DNA from: Rhyzopertha dominica
Lineage: Eukaryota; Arthropoda; Insecta; Coleoptera; Bostrichidae
Reading direction: 5' to 3'
Length of the DNA stretch: 64,000 nt
NCBI GenBank assembly: GCA_025024175.1
Contig: QCXZ01000086.1
Location: 20,054,245-20,118,244, forward strand
Shown: positions 23,784 to 35,000 of the stretch, piece by piece
Position numbering within the stretch: the stretch's first letter is position 1
Layout: every line of letters begins with the position of its first letter
Position numbers and translations under genes: made by a program
The notes under the pieces: model-generated
The model's database searches: none
What the model was told of the DNA's origin: nothing
What the model saw: only the letters and a program-made list of their open reading frames with translations

Positions 23784-26700
23784 GGTCGATATGTTCAAGA
23801 GGTCGGAGCGTATCTAAACAACTTAAGACCTCCAAACATAAATTTGTGTATCATCCAACTGAGGCTGATAAGAAAGACTGGCAAAATTGGTTGCATTTTA
23901 TTAAAGAATTTTTCAGATGCAGTTCAAAAAATACAAATTGTCATCAAGTTTCTCCAGTTTTTGTTAAGAAGACTTTAGATAATAGGCCTTATATTCGCTT
24001 AAAAATTTTTGACTTTGAAATTACCGCATTATTAGATTCTGGGGCAAATTCTTCGGTCATTGGTGAATATGCACTCCATCTTTTGAAAAATTTTAATCTT
24101 AATGTCGATAAGAAGCAAACTTTCGTACATACAGCTGATGGTAATAGCCAGAAGGTGGAAGGTTTAGTTTATATACCGCTTTGTCTAGGAAATGTTTGCA
24201 AAATAATGAAATTTTTGGTAGTTCCTTCTCTGAAGCACTCTATTATTTTAGGCAGTGACTTTTGTGATGAATTCATGTTGAATTTAAATTTTAAAAATAA
24301 CACTTGGGAAGTTCAGTGCGATAACAATAATATCAGTGTTTCATGTAGCAATCAGGATTATTCATTAAATAATTTTAATTTGTTAACTTTGGAAAATTTA
24401 AGCGTTAATGAAAAAGAGCAGGCTGAAAAACTGATAAGTTCATTTCAAGAAATTTCTGGTAAAGATAGATTAGGACTTACCGACAAAATGACTTTACATA
24501 TAGATACCGGTGACGAAAAACCATTTAAGGTTAGGCAGTACCCATTTTCACCATACTTATTAAAATTATTGAATTCAGAATTGGATGAAATGCTACGGTT
24601 AGGAGTTGTTGAACAGTCAAGTAGTCCATGGAGTTCACCTGTTTTAATGGTTAAGAAAAAGTCTGGGGAATATCGATTTTGTTTTGATGGACGTCGTCTA
24701 AATTCCATCACTAAAAATGACGCGTACCCTTTACCACGTGTGGATAGAATACTTAGTATGTTGAGAAACGCTAAATACATCTCGTCCATTGATTTAAGAA
24801 AAGCGTTTTGGCAAATACCGTTAGACGTCAGTAGCAGAGAGAAAACTGCATTTTCTGTGCCAGGCAGAGGTTTATTTCATTTTAAAGTCGTCCCGTTTGG
24901 CCTTTGCAATTCTGCGCAGACGCAGCAGCGCCTGATGGACGCGGTGTTTGGACCTAAGTATGAACCGAATATTTTTGTATATCTGGACGATATTATAATA
25001 ATTTCTTCCACTTTTGAACATCACATAAAATTATTAAAAGAAGTTAAACAAAATCTGAAAAATGCTGGTCTCGTGGTTAACCTGGAAAAATGCAATTTCT
25101 TTAAGAATTCACTTAAATATCTAGGGTTCATTGTAGATGGGAGCGGACTACGCACCGATCCCGAAAAGGTAACCGCAATGGTGAACTACCCTAGACCAAA
25201 TACAACAACAGAAATTAAGCGCTTCTTGGGTCTTTGTTCGTGGTACCGCAGGTTCATATCTCATTTTTCTAGTTTAGTAGCGCCTCTCAATGATATTCTA
25301 AAAGGTAAAAAGAAAAATCAGGCAATAGTTTGGACTCCAGAAGCCGAGCGTTCATTCAAACAAATTAAAGAAGCTTTAGTATCTGCCCCAATATTGCGTA
25401 GTCCAGATTTTTCGGTTCCATTTGTTATTCAGTGTGATGCATCTGACTGTGGTCTTGGGGGAGTACTAACACAAAATATAGACGGTGATGAAGTAGTTAT
25501 AGCATTTGCAAGTAGAAGCTTATCGCGTGCTGAAAGGAATTATACGGTAACTGAAAAAGAATGTCTAGCTGTGCTGTTTTCTATCGAAAAGTTCCGGCCG
25601 TTTGTAGAGGGAACTCATTTCAAAATTATAACAGACCACTATTCACTTTTGTGGCTAAATAGATTAAAAGAACCAACAGGACGTTTAGCTCGTTGGGCCG
25701 TTAAGTTGCAGCAGTTCAGTTATGATATAGAACACCGTAAGGGAAAATTTAATGTTGTTCCAGATGCACTATCGCGGGCACCGGTATCACAAATTTGTCA
25801 AGTTGATTCCGACGAGAACAACGCGGATTCTTTTTATGTTAATTTAAGGGAAAGAATAAAGAAATGTCCTAATGACTTCCCAAATTTTCAAGTAGTGGAC
25901 AATGCAATTTATAAATTTGTGCCTAATAATTTTAGTATGAAAAGTAACGTCAATGAATGGAAGCTGTTTGTCCCTAAAATGCAAAGGTCTAAAATCATTA
26001 AGGAGTGTCATGATCCTCCAACTTCAGGTCATTTTGGTTTTTATAAAACACTTCACAAAATTATGGAACAATATTATTGGCCTAAAATACGTAAAGATGT
26101 CATGACTTATGTTCGGAGATGTAATGTTTGCGCTTCTCAAAAAATTCCAGCCTTGGGCAAGCTTGGATTAATGGGATCGGAGAAAAACGTGAAATACCCT
26201 TTCCAAATATTAGCTGCGGATATTATGGGGCCATTGCCGAGATCTTCAAGGGGACATTGTTATTTATTAGTTGTGGCGGACTGGTTTTCAAAATTCACTT
26301 TGCTGCATCCTATGCGAGCAGCTACCGCCTCCAACGTTTGTAGTTTTATCGAAAACAATGTTTTTCTTGTTTATGGCGTTCCACAATTTGTTATAGTTGA
26401 CAATGGTACTCAATTTTCAGGCAGAAATTTTAAATCCCTGGCGCAAAAATATAAAATCCAAAAAATCTGGTATAATGCTCGATATCATCCGCAAGCAAAT
26501 TATGTAGAGCGCGTTAATAAAACAGTTGGGACCGCTATTAGGAGCTACATTTCGGAACATAAAGATTGGGATAAACACTTGTTTGAAATTCAGCATGCAA
26601 TAAATACGGCTACCCATGAAGTCACTGGATTTACTCCATCATTTTTAAATTTTGCAAGATACGTTCCAACCTTCGGTGATTACTACGGAAAAATAAGTAA

Positions 26701-27079
26701 TACTTCAGATATTCATTTGTTACCGGATGACCGCGGACAGTACGTTGAAGATGTTAGTAAAATATCGGACATTTCTAAGGTCGTGCAAGAGCGGCTTAGT
26801 AAGGCTTATAAGAAAAACGTCAAAGAGTATAATCTAAGGAGACGTGAATTGTCATTTGATGTTGGAGAAAAGGTTTGGCGGAGAAATAAAATTTTGTCAG
26901 ACGCTGCCAACAAATTTTCCGCAAAGTTAGCACCGAAATACGTGCTATGTAAGGTTAAAAAGAAATTATCTAAATTAGTATATACTTTGGAGTTCATGAA
27001 CGGATCACCCGCTGGTGATTGGCATGTTAAGGATCTGAAACCGTATTTTGGATCCAATTCAGATGTTTCTGTGGGATAG
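23765..27079 (+). CDS. pol: Gypsy Pol polyprotein (protease-RT-RNase H-integrase)
   Basis: An open frame of 1104 codons overlapping gag by 19 nt in the -1 frame. The domain order identifies Ty3/Gypsy. It has an aspartic protease with DSGANSSVIG near residue 91, reverse transcriptase with the YLDD box at ~406, and RNase H beginning at IQCDASDCGLGGVL (~555). Integrase follows, with a His-His-Cys-Cys zinc region (HDPPTSGHF, CNVCASQK, ~748-790), then catalytic Asp in LAADIMGPL (~818), Asp in VIVDNGTQFSG (~878) and Glu in YVERVNKT (~914). No stop or frameshift interrupts it, so the element may still be able to move. Translation depends on frameshifting from gag. Confidence 0.96.
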   Translation: MFKKRIRSICSRGRSVSKQLKTSKHKFVYHPTEADKKDWQNWLHFIKEFFRCSSKNTNCHQVSPVFVKKTLDNRPYIRLKIFDFEITALLDSGANSSVIGEYALHLLKNFNLNVDKKQTFVHTADGNSQKVEGLVYIPLCLGNVCKIMKFLVVPSLKHSIILGSDFCDEFMLNLNFKNNTWEVQCDNNNISVSCSNQDYSLNNFNLLTLENLSVNEKEQAEKLISSFQEISGKDRLGLTDKMTLHIDTGDEKPFKVRQYPFSPYLLKLLNSELDEMLRLGVVEQSSSPWSSPVLMVKKKSGEYRFCFDGRRLNSITKNDAYPLPRVDRILSMLRNAKYISSIDLRKAFWQIPLDVSSREKTAFSVPGRGLFHFKVVPFGLCNSAQTQQRLMDAVFGPKYEPNIFVYLDDIIIISSTFEHHIKLLKEVKQNLKNAGLVVNLEKCNFFKNSLKYLGFIVDGSGLRTDPEKVTAMVNYPRPNTTTEIKRFLGLCSWYRRFISHFSSLVAPLNDILKGKKKNQAIVWTPEAERSFKQIKEALVSAPILRSPDFSVPFVIQCDASDCGLGGVLTQNIDGDEVVIAFASRSLSRAERNYTVTEKECLAVLFSIEKFRPFVEGTHFKIITDHYSLLWLNRLKEPTGRLARWAVKLQQFSYDIEHRKGKFNVVPDALSRAPVSQICQVDSDENNADSFYVNLRERIKKCPNDFPNFQVVDNAIYKFVPNNFSMKSNVNEWKLFVPKMQRSKIIKECHDPPTSGHFGFYKTLHKIMEQYYWPKIRKDVMTYVRRCNVCASQKIPALGKLGLMGSEKNVKYPFQILAADIMGPLPRSSRGHCYLLVVADWFSKFTLLHPMRAATASNVCSFIENNVFLVYGVPQFVIVDNGTQFSGRNFKSLAQKYKIQKIWYNARYHPQANYVERVNKTVGTAIRSYISEHKDWDKHLFEIQHAINTATHEVTGFTPSFLNFARYVPTFGDYYGKISNTSDIHLLPDDRGQYVEDVSKISDISKVVQERLSKAYKKNVKEYNLRRRELSFDVGEKVWRRNKILSDAANKFSAKLAPKYVLCKVKKKLSKLVYTLEFMNGSPAGDWHVKDLKPYFGSNSDVSVG
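23771..23777 (+). promoter_or_regulatory. Slippery heptamer for -1 gag/pol frameshifting
   Basis: A AAA AAC is read in the gag frame as TC-A AAA AAC, which is the canonical X XXY YYZ register. The gag stop TAA follows four bases later. Pol is in the -1 frame and has no suitable ATG near its start. A -1 slip here would make a Gag-Pol fusion. The downstream stimulatory structure has not been worked out. Confidence 0.8.
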
Positions 27080-28435
27080 TTACCTATCTTCGGCACCACT
27101 TTCCTGTTCATGGAAAGTTAGTAGTGTGGTATACACCCACACAGCTCTAACCGTTTGTCTGGTGTTTTCATTTGGTTTATCCTATCTCAGTTGAACACTC
27201 AGATATTTTCATGATAATTGAGAATGAATTGCTGATTCGGTTAGGGATATCACCGAGCAATATTGTTCTCACTCTCTGATATTATTTTTCTTAGTTTGAT
27301 AGTGATAGGTTATAAGTCTAGCAAATAGAGTAGGTTAAGTATCTTTCAAATATGCGGTCTAGATTGTCTTTTCCCGGCTTCGACATTAAACCCTATAATG
27401 ACTTTTTCCCGATTTAGTACCCTAGTATGGGCGTTTGGTACGCGTAGTTACCCAGCTTGACTGCTAAAATCTTTTTTTTTGTGTTGAAGTTTCATAATAC
27501 TTTTTTTAAATTTGCTATTATTAGGAGGAAATGTCGTTTCGGGCAGGGCATTACTGATCTGGGGCGTGGTTGGGGCCCTTGTCCTTCCTCTGGGTACTTT
27601 TTGTCCCAGGGAAGCCGTTTCATGGCCAGTACATTGGTCTACTGCCCATATTGAATTTATTTTTTGTTAAAACAGTTTGGATAATACTCAGTTTACCCGA
27701 CATATTTGGGTAGATATTTTAAATCTATTTTGGCCCACTTGAAGTGGGTGAATCTACTTCAAGTGGAAGTTGTTTGGTTATTTGGGAGTCTTCATCATAC
27801 TTCCTTGCGTGTATGTATCTCGTATTGTTCCACTAATTCTTTTCCTTTCTTTTCTTATTTTTCTTCTTTTCTTCACCGGGAAACTCGGACCCTTTTGCGT
27901 TTTTGTTTAAAAGGGTTGGGGAGGCTTGGGAGTGGCCNGGAGTTTCGACAGCGGTTTATAACGGGCGCGTTCAGGAGGATGGGCCGTGGGGGGAGGTTGT
28001 AGCTCGACTGGCGGCATCCCCTCGGGGGTGTCGTCCTATCACTACGGCTGGGTCAGCTCCCTCCATTGCGGTCTGTCTGAGCCCGGTTCGCGCTGCTGTC
28101 GAGACTGATTGGCCTCTGTGCGTCTCTCCAAGGCTCCCTTGTCACTTTTTTTGTTTGGGTCCGCGTTTCTTCTGGTCTTTTTCGGGTGGGTTTCGGTTGT
28201 TAACGGGGTGGGGATTTTTGTTTATGTTGGTTTTCCGTTTGGGGGGATCGTAACCCTCTGGGGGCATGCGGGTTCCCTGGCTAAGTCCAGAATCAAAATT
28301 TACCTGGGATTTCATAAGTTTGATTGTACCGCAGGGGTTGGGTATTACTATCTTGTTCTTCTGGCCTTTAAATTAATTAGTTCTCGTTCAGGTATTAAAA
28401 AAGGTCCTTCCTAGTAGCCCCTTTTTTTTTTTGTT
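27080..28435 (+). other. Long 3' non-coding region of Gypsy element
   Basis: About 1.36 kb between pol and the polypurine tract, where errantiviruses carry env. Only short frames of 60-116 codons in different phases are present, without a signal peptide, fusion peptide or transmembrane arrangement I would trust. The interval is GC-rich at 27900-28260. It carries CCACTTGAAGTGG at 27733-27745 followed by CTACTTCAAGTGG, forming a small palindrome cluster. Confidence 0.7.
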
Positions 28436-28447
28436 GGAGGGGGATGG
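28436..28447 (+). other. Polypurine tract
   Basis: GGAGGGGGATGG immediately precedes the 3' LTR. This is the expected position of the plus-strand priming tract. A T run lies just upstream, another usual companion. Confidence 0.8.
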
Positions 28448-29392
28448 TGTAGCGTGCACTTTTACCGGCGCTAGTAATATTCATTAAAGTACCAGCACGC
28501 GCCATCTGTTCACAGAACTCTCAATATATTTCTTATAACTTTTCTTGTAACAATTTTTATTCGGGACTAGTGGGACATTGATAAAAGTGGCTACGTGCGT
28601 TTCACACGTTTATCTCTAAGCAGCTTGCTAAATTGTTATAAATTAAGTCGAAAACGTCAAAATATACCGGCAATTTGCAATCTCTGAATCTTTGACGCGA
28701 CGTACATTGCAAGTATACAAGCCACAGCCAGAGCACTAACGAGGCCGCACACCAACACAGGTATATATCTTTTTTTTTACTCTCACTTAAAATTTTGCAT
28801 TCCTAACGTTTCGCTGTACGTACTTAACACAGGCCTCAGAGTCAGGAGAAGCCTCAAAATTAGGAGAAGGCTAAAACTCCAAGTCAAAGTCCAGGAGAAG
28901 CTTCAAAGTCAGGATAGAGCTCAAAATCAGAAAACCACTTTAGAGGTCCTTTTTTCTGGAAGTTGCCAAGTCAGGTGCACTACAGGCCACAAAGCGATCA
29001 CGTGAAGGAATCCGCACCGGCTTAGGTTCCAGCTAAGTGAAAGCTATTATCGTATATTCTTTATTTATTATCCAAAATATCAATTTAAAGTCATTTTCGC
29101 ATTAAACATCTAAGTTAAAATCTTGAGTGTGAGGAAACCATACGTATGGGCTCTAGCTCCGTTTTGTACAACATCATTGCTCAAATCTGTCAAACTTGAT
29201 TTCAATATATATAACTTTAGCACACAGCTTTTTTTTTTGATTTATTGGTTGGTCAATGTGTGCATGCTACCATTTTTTTTTTTTAACAATCAATTGGCGC
29301 CCAATTTATTTTCTATTTTAATAACGAGCCCACCCCGCTCTCCAGACAACCACACGAGCCGCCGTACGCTCTGTGTAACCAGGTAGGTTATA
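28448..29392 (+). repeat. 3' LTR of Gypsy element
   Basis: 945 bp with the same ends as the 5' LTR and no substitution that I could find by eye. The only difference is a T run of 10 instead of 11. It is followed by GACT, matching the bases before the 5' LTR. Confidence 0.93.
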
Positions 29393-29396
29393 GACT

Positions 29397-32330
29397 TAAC
29401 CCAAAATCATGACATGCATGGATAACGTTTAACACAACAACGGGCTGACAAATATAACTTTTTGTGACATGCGAATTGTCAACTCGGTGACCAAAATATC
29501 ATTTTCGAGTGAGAATCACGCCACAAAGAGTTGCTTTCATCAACCGTTCGTCCCGCTGTTGATGATACTTTTTTCAATCGATTATTTTCACAATTATTTC
29601 TTTACGCTTTCTTGCTCAACGGAGCAACGTAAAATAGATATGATTTTGTTATTAACGGAAATTCTGAGGTGCTGCAAAACAATCATTAATAACAGCCACT
29701 GACAATATCACACTTGCCCCTTTTTACGGCTGTGACGAATCGATTTGTCGATGTTTTAGCACGAACTCGATTTAATAAGTTTTTGCGCGCTGGATTTATT
29801 AAACTGTCATCGTTCGATGGAATAACGACCGTTACTTTCCTCGGCAACACGCGCAGAACAATCCGCAGCGGGTTTACATCAGTTTTATTTTGGTTCGAAC
29901 ACTGTGTCATACATGATGCACGTTCGCCTCAGCTTTCTCTGCACATACCGGAGAAAAAAGTCGGAAAATGACGGGGCAAAATGCTCAAGGACAACGTGAA
30001 CTCTCAACTGCACCTCACGGGTCACATCCTCGTCCGCACGTGGGANTCCGCAAGAAAGCGCGCAACTTCTTTAGAATCGTACGAATCATGCGTACAAATT
30101 GCGTCAAACATACCGCAAGTGCAGTGTGNTTGTGTCGTCCCTACCAAAAATGGNTATCAGATCGACAATTTGGGGTATGAATGGATCGACCACGCGAGAG
30201 TGTCGAAGTGTTATTATTATAGAAGTTGCATAAGCGGTCTATCTGCGGATCTAACGAATAGGAAATAATAGGGATTGCCCAAACGTCACTTTCTCCCGAC
30301 CGTCGTTGGTAAAAAAAAACAACGCGCCAACGAGATCAGCAGATATCGAATCGGTCGAGTGACTCCCCGGTGAAAAATTAACATATTTAAATGGCAACAT
30401 AATGCGATTACCGAGGTACATGAGATGGAATGGGATCGCGTGCGCCGCCACTGAGATTCTAGGCCGCTCAGTATGTTGGTCAATCAGGATTAATTAATTG
30501 GTCGTGAGGTTTTTGCTAGTCAAAAGCGATGTAAATTCGCACTGCGAGCTAAATTAGCACAGCGCTGTCAAAATGAGTTCGTACACACGGAGTGACGTAA
30601 CGGCGCGGCTAGCTCGTAGCATTTCGAATGCAATCATAGGGCGCCGTGAGGTTTTCCACTAAAAACTCGAGCGTTACAGAGCAGGACCCCGTTAATCAAC
30701 TCACCGTTACGCTTCCCATCTCATCGTGGATTCACATCCTGCGATTAAAGCAGATAATGACGCAGAATTCAAAAACTATTCGGAGAACGCGCAGAACCTT
30801 CGGTTTACCGTTGCAAAAATCGCATCCTTGCTTTTTGCATCCAGCCAAGGATAGTTCGTGCTATTAGAAATCCCGCCTTCCTTTGTTTGCCCATTAACGC
30901 CGCGTTACTCAAAAGGTATGTTAATTCGCGGGGTAATATAAATCAAGCAACGCATCATCCTCCTTCCTGTGCAGGCTGTGATTACACAGCTGAGAAAATG
31001 GTGAGGACGCCTTTTCAAAAAAGTTTTGCATAATGAACCGCGAGCATGTGGGATGCAAACGATCCTTTGCGCAGACACTGACATTTAATTGACAATCAGA
31101 TAGTACACTCGTCGCTCGGGGCAGTGTAACAAAACGTACGTTTTTAAACGCCTTGACATTTTTCTCACAAATGTCAGCTACACGCATTTATAGAACAATA
31201 GAATTATTTGAACGTAATGCTCTCAAATAGTCGAATAAAAGTGATCTTATAGAACTTTCCTGAACAACGACTTGCGACGAACAGTGCTTAAAGCGTCTGC
31301 AGTTACACATGAAGAGCTGGTAGATATATCGTCACACTTCATACGCATGTTAGTTCAAATCACTTAGAAACATGAATATTAAGCCAACCAGTCGGTGCAG
31401 TGCTTTGTGGGAGGTGCCTTGTTCTTATAAAAGACAAAACACAAAAGTTGCCTTTCCAGAACGACGGCGGCAACTCTGACCAATCTCTAATGTCTGCTGA
31501 ACCGTCTTTAATGACAGCAAAACCTAACTCAAAACAAAGTGGTCGTAAAAACTTTTCCCTACCATCCAGGAATTCATCGAAGAAGCAATATCCAAGTCCT
31601 TCTACAACGTTCAAGACAACCCACTGATCCGTAATCTAGATGAAGAGGAGGAACCACTGACACAAAAGGGGTTCAAAATTATATTGATAGCGTGAATGCA
31701 AAACCCTGCAAACGTCCATGGTCAGCCGCAATGTACGAGTGGGAATACACGTTGATTTGAACTTTACCGCGGCGGAAATTTAACAAGATGATACTTTCCT
31801 AAAATATAATTCGACATTTCCAACAAGAAATTCCATGGCGATAGGGGAGTGTAATGACATAGAAAAAGAACACCCAGTAATACATGTTGGTGGCTTCTTT
31901 GTCTACAGCAAAAATGGTGCATTTGGTCAACTTGACAGAGGCAAAGAGAAGCTGATTCGGATGACCTAGAATATAGATCCAAGCTCAGTAATTTTCCTGT
32001 TTCACTTTTAACCCTGAGAGCTCAAAAAATACAGAATTACTCTTACCCAGGGCAGACGATATTTATTATTTACAAAACCATTCTATTGACTAGACCACTG
32101 TTTTAGAGATATTGTTACTAGAACAACATAAATATAAAGTTGTCGAGTTTGACACGGAGATTGAAAAATTCAGATCGTTGGGGAAAAACCTCAAAACCCC
32201 TTTTGGTTGTAAGGGAGTGCTTCGCCCCTACGAGGACGCTTGTAGAGCAGAGCAGTACGCAGAAGAAAAAACCGTGCTCTTCTGGTGCTGCCCTTATCAT
32301 TAAGTGTTCGCGTAACCGATAAAATAAACG
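29397..32330. other. Intron sequence, no supported gene
   Basis: Mixed composition with several N bases near 30047-30154. Short frames overlap on both strands. A weakly protein-like plus-strand stretch at 31556-31690 (FIEEAISKSFYNVQ, then NLDEEEEPLTQKGFK) ends in a stop; I do not recognise it and it may be transposon debris. Confidence 0.4.
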
Positions 32331-32344
32331 CAGTAGTAATAGGA

Positions 32345-32815
32345 ACCCTATGAGTATACTGTTGTCTTTAGCGACCAATCTCGATTCTGTCTGGTATGCA
32401 TGATGGTCGAGTAAGTGTTAGAAGACGCAACCCTAAATTTTGGGCAGAAAAACGTGTCCAATGAATCATTGAAGAAATGGTGTGACGAGCTATCACCTTT
32501 GGTCTTCATCACAGGAAACATGACCGCTCAGCGTTATATTAAGGAAGTAATACACAATTTTTTAATAAGACGGTGCATTACCACATGTAACCAGTTACTT
32601 TCTAGTATTTTGAACAAAACAACGTCAAATGGTTACCTTTGTCACGGAGATCTTTCGAGTTTTGACCCACCGCAGACGCCCGACATAATGGGTAGAAGAA
32701 TGCAAAATTTACCCTGTCTTTTACAAACTGGAGCGATACTTCATGATGCTATGCAGAGTGATCGATGCCGAGAAATCTTGAGTGTGCACAGCATTTTCTG
32801 TACCCCNATAAACNT
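32345..32815 (+). pseudogene. Tc1-like transposase relic
   Basis: Fragments in shifted frames resemble the catalytic region of Tc1-type transposases. VVFSDQSRF (about 32358-32384) matches the FSDESRF block holding a catalytic Asp, followed by HDGRVSVRRR and then SPLVFITGNMTAQRYIKEVI near 32490-32550. At least one frameshift separates the first and last blocks. The 3' part is unrecognisable and ends in sequence with N bases. The enzyme would have cut and pasted DNA by a DDE mechanism; this copy is dead. Confidence 0.6.
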
Positions 32816-34524
32816 TGAACACTAAAGTTTATTCAACCATATCAATTATTACTGAGTATTCTTTTCCCTATATCAGTCAGAACAAGAGTCTCCTTTTAAA
32901 TCCAACATCCACAAATACTGCACTTCTGCAAGTTTAAACTTGCAACGTGACCCAGTGTAACCAGTTAATTAGTATTCTTGCAAAAAAGAATAACTAGCGG
33001 TTCTCTAATTAAGTAATACGCATCTGCAATCATCCTGACATCTAAATGTGTGTATCGAAGAAACACACGAGTTCAAGGTTTGCTCTAAAAAAATCTACCG
33101 CAAGTAGAACAAAACACAGGGAGCAAACCATAAAACGAGGCGAATGCAGGTCAATGAATTTGCGGTATGCACATTCTGTAAACCATATCAAACGTCAATA
33201 TGTGTATATTATTCCCATTGGCGCAGTGTTACTCGGAGGAAATCCAGAATCGAATGGGCGGATTTAATATTCTATTCATGGTTGCGCATTTTTATAATGG
33301 CGTGCCACGCTCGTACAATTAAAAGCTCGTTACGGCCAGTTCTTTTTACGGCCATTTTCGCTAAGCCCGTTTCGATGTAAATTCATGTAGATGTCCGATA
33401 CCTTCGGCGACTGCGGAAGAACATGACAGGACAATCTAGTCCTGGTATCGGCCAATTACAGGCTCATTTTGTANCTGTTAAACGGACAGGGTTTGCAGTT
33501 TGGCGTGGCTGATTTGCTGCACCAGTTTTTGAGCAGAAATGCGCTGATAACGTAAGCGAGCGACCGTTACTTCAGTAAGCTGCTATTATGTGTTATGTTA
33601 CCAATAATCATGCAAATGTATTCCGCCACATGGTTATTGGTAAGGTCATGGCGTGGCCTTGCCGCTGTGGAAGCGAAAAAGTTGACATTTGATATGGATC
33701 AAAAAAGCCGATGCTGAAATGTAATCAGTTACAGAAATAGCAATCCGCGTGCAGTACTATAATAACAATGGTGCAACGCAAGCGAAAGTTCCTCAGGTGA
33801 AGTCATGCATCATACGTAGATAAGTGCGCNAAAAATGCACTGAAACACGGAAACAACTATTTCACCACGGGCACACTTTGTTCGTAGCGCTGTTATACTT
33901 TCTAGGTAACCAATTTATGTTGGTTTAAATTAACAACTGTAATAAAACCTCTAATTACGTACTGGTTTTTCTCTCTAAATTGCTCTCTAATAACGTAAAT
34001 ACTATTTATTAAGGCACTAGCAAATCTACCGGGCATTATCCGCAGCTGTCAAATCAGCTGGACGTGTTATTAAAACCGGCATTTTCTACTTTCTGTTTTG
34101 GAACGGTCCGGACTCGGCCAAATTATTAGCTATTCAGATTTGAAAAGGTACCGTATTGTATCGTTTCGGGTCGAAAAAAAGCGCGCAACCACAAGAAAAG
34201 GCGTACACCGGCCTTTTGTTAACAAACCAAACAATCCAACTGATACTGTAATTAAAGGCATTCACCATAGAATTGGGTTTTCTTTTGTTTGTTTTTTTAA
34301 TCCTCGACAGAGATGGCTCTCTCCGTAAATTAAAACGTTAAGACGAACCAACAAGCTGTGCAAAGCTACCTCACTCACCTTAAAAGTCGCAAAACAATGG
34401 ACGACCACGCAGGATTTACATGATATCGAATTATTGTCCGCAGAGGATGACGGATATTATTTAATTTTCGTTCACTGACCCCGTCATATAAGACCACGTG
34501 GGACCGCGAAATTCACTAGCACGG
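32816..34524. other. Intron sequence, nothing recognised
   Basis: Unique-looking, moderately GC-rich, with N bases near 33474 and 33830. No exon or repeat identified. Confidence 0.4.
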
Positions 34525-35000
34525 TATCCAAAAAGTTTCGGCGTATCATGACAATGCCTACATTTTGTGCATGGGCCTATGGGTAATTAAAATGCATTTT
34601 CTGGAATTTTTTCAACTCCGTGTCATCATGTTCAGTTAACTGATTGCGACTGCAAATAACAAAATGAATGAAAATTATTACCAGTCACGGAGACAATGGA
34701 AACATCTGGAGTTTTTGTTCTTACTTAGCGATAACGAATATGGTTTTTATCCCGAAGTTTTTTTGCAAGATCCAAGTTTATCACACTTTTCTCACAAGTG
34801 TGATACATTTTTGAAATAAGGAAAAATATCATTTTCAATGATGTGCCTTTTGACCCCCCTTAACATTAAAAAAAATGTAACTTGCGCCAATATCTCGGAA
34901 ACGAGAGCTGACACGCAGTTTTAATTTTAATTACCCATTGGCCCATGCGCAATTTCAGAAAATATCCTGCTAGTTCCATACTTTGTAGTGACCCTGTATA
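34525..35000. mobile_element. Deletion derivative of the long-TIR mariner element
   Basis: The two ends carry inverted copies of TAATTAAAATGCATTTTCTG and TGCGCAATTTCAGAAAAT-type TIR sequence, as at 49757-51777. The interior retains a scrap around the former transposase start in reverse (ATCATGTTCAGTTAACTGA). The right end finishes GACCCTGTATA. It is non-autonomous, like a MITE. Confidence 0.65.

Larger units (their letters stand above)
21136..29392 (+). mobile_element. Complete Ty3/Gypsy LTR retrotransposon
   Basis: Order is 5' LTR, tRNA-primer-like site, gag, pol (protease, reverse transcriptase, RNase H, integrase), long 3' non-coding region, polypurine tract, 3' LTR. The direct repeat GACT flanks it at 21132-21135 and 29393-29396, consistent with a 4 bp target duplication. 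The two LTRs differ, by eye, only by one T in a homopolymer, so the insertion is very recent. It sits in the 42 kb intron, antisense to the host gene. No env frame is recognisable. Gag and pol frames are open. Confidence 0.95.

Noticed and set aside
24445..27111. Minus-strand frames over pol
   Set aside because: Antisense shadows of the intact pol frame.
27457..28414. Frames after pol as an env gene
   Set aside because: They are short, in different phases and lack a convincing signal peptide, glycoprotein Cys pattern or membrane anchor.
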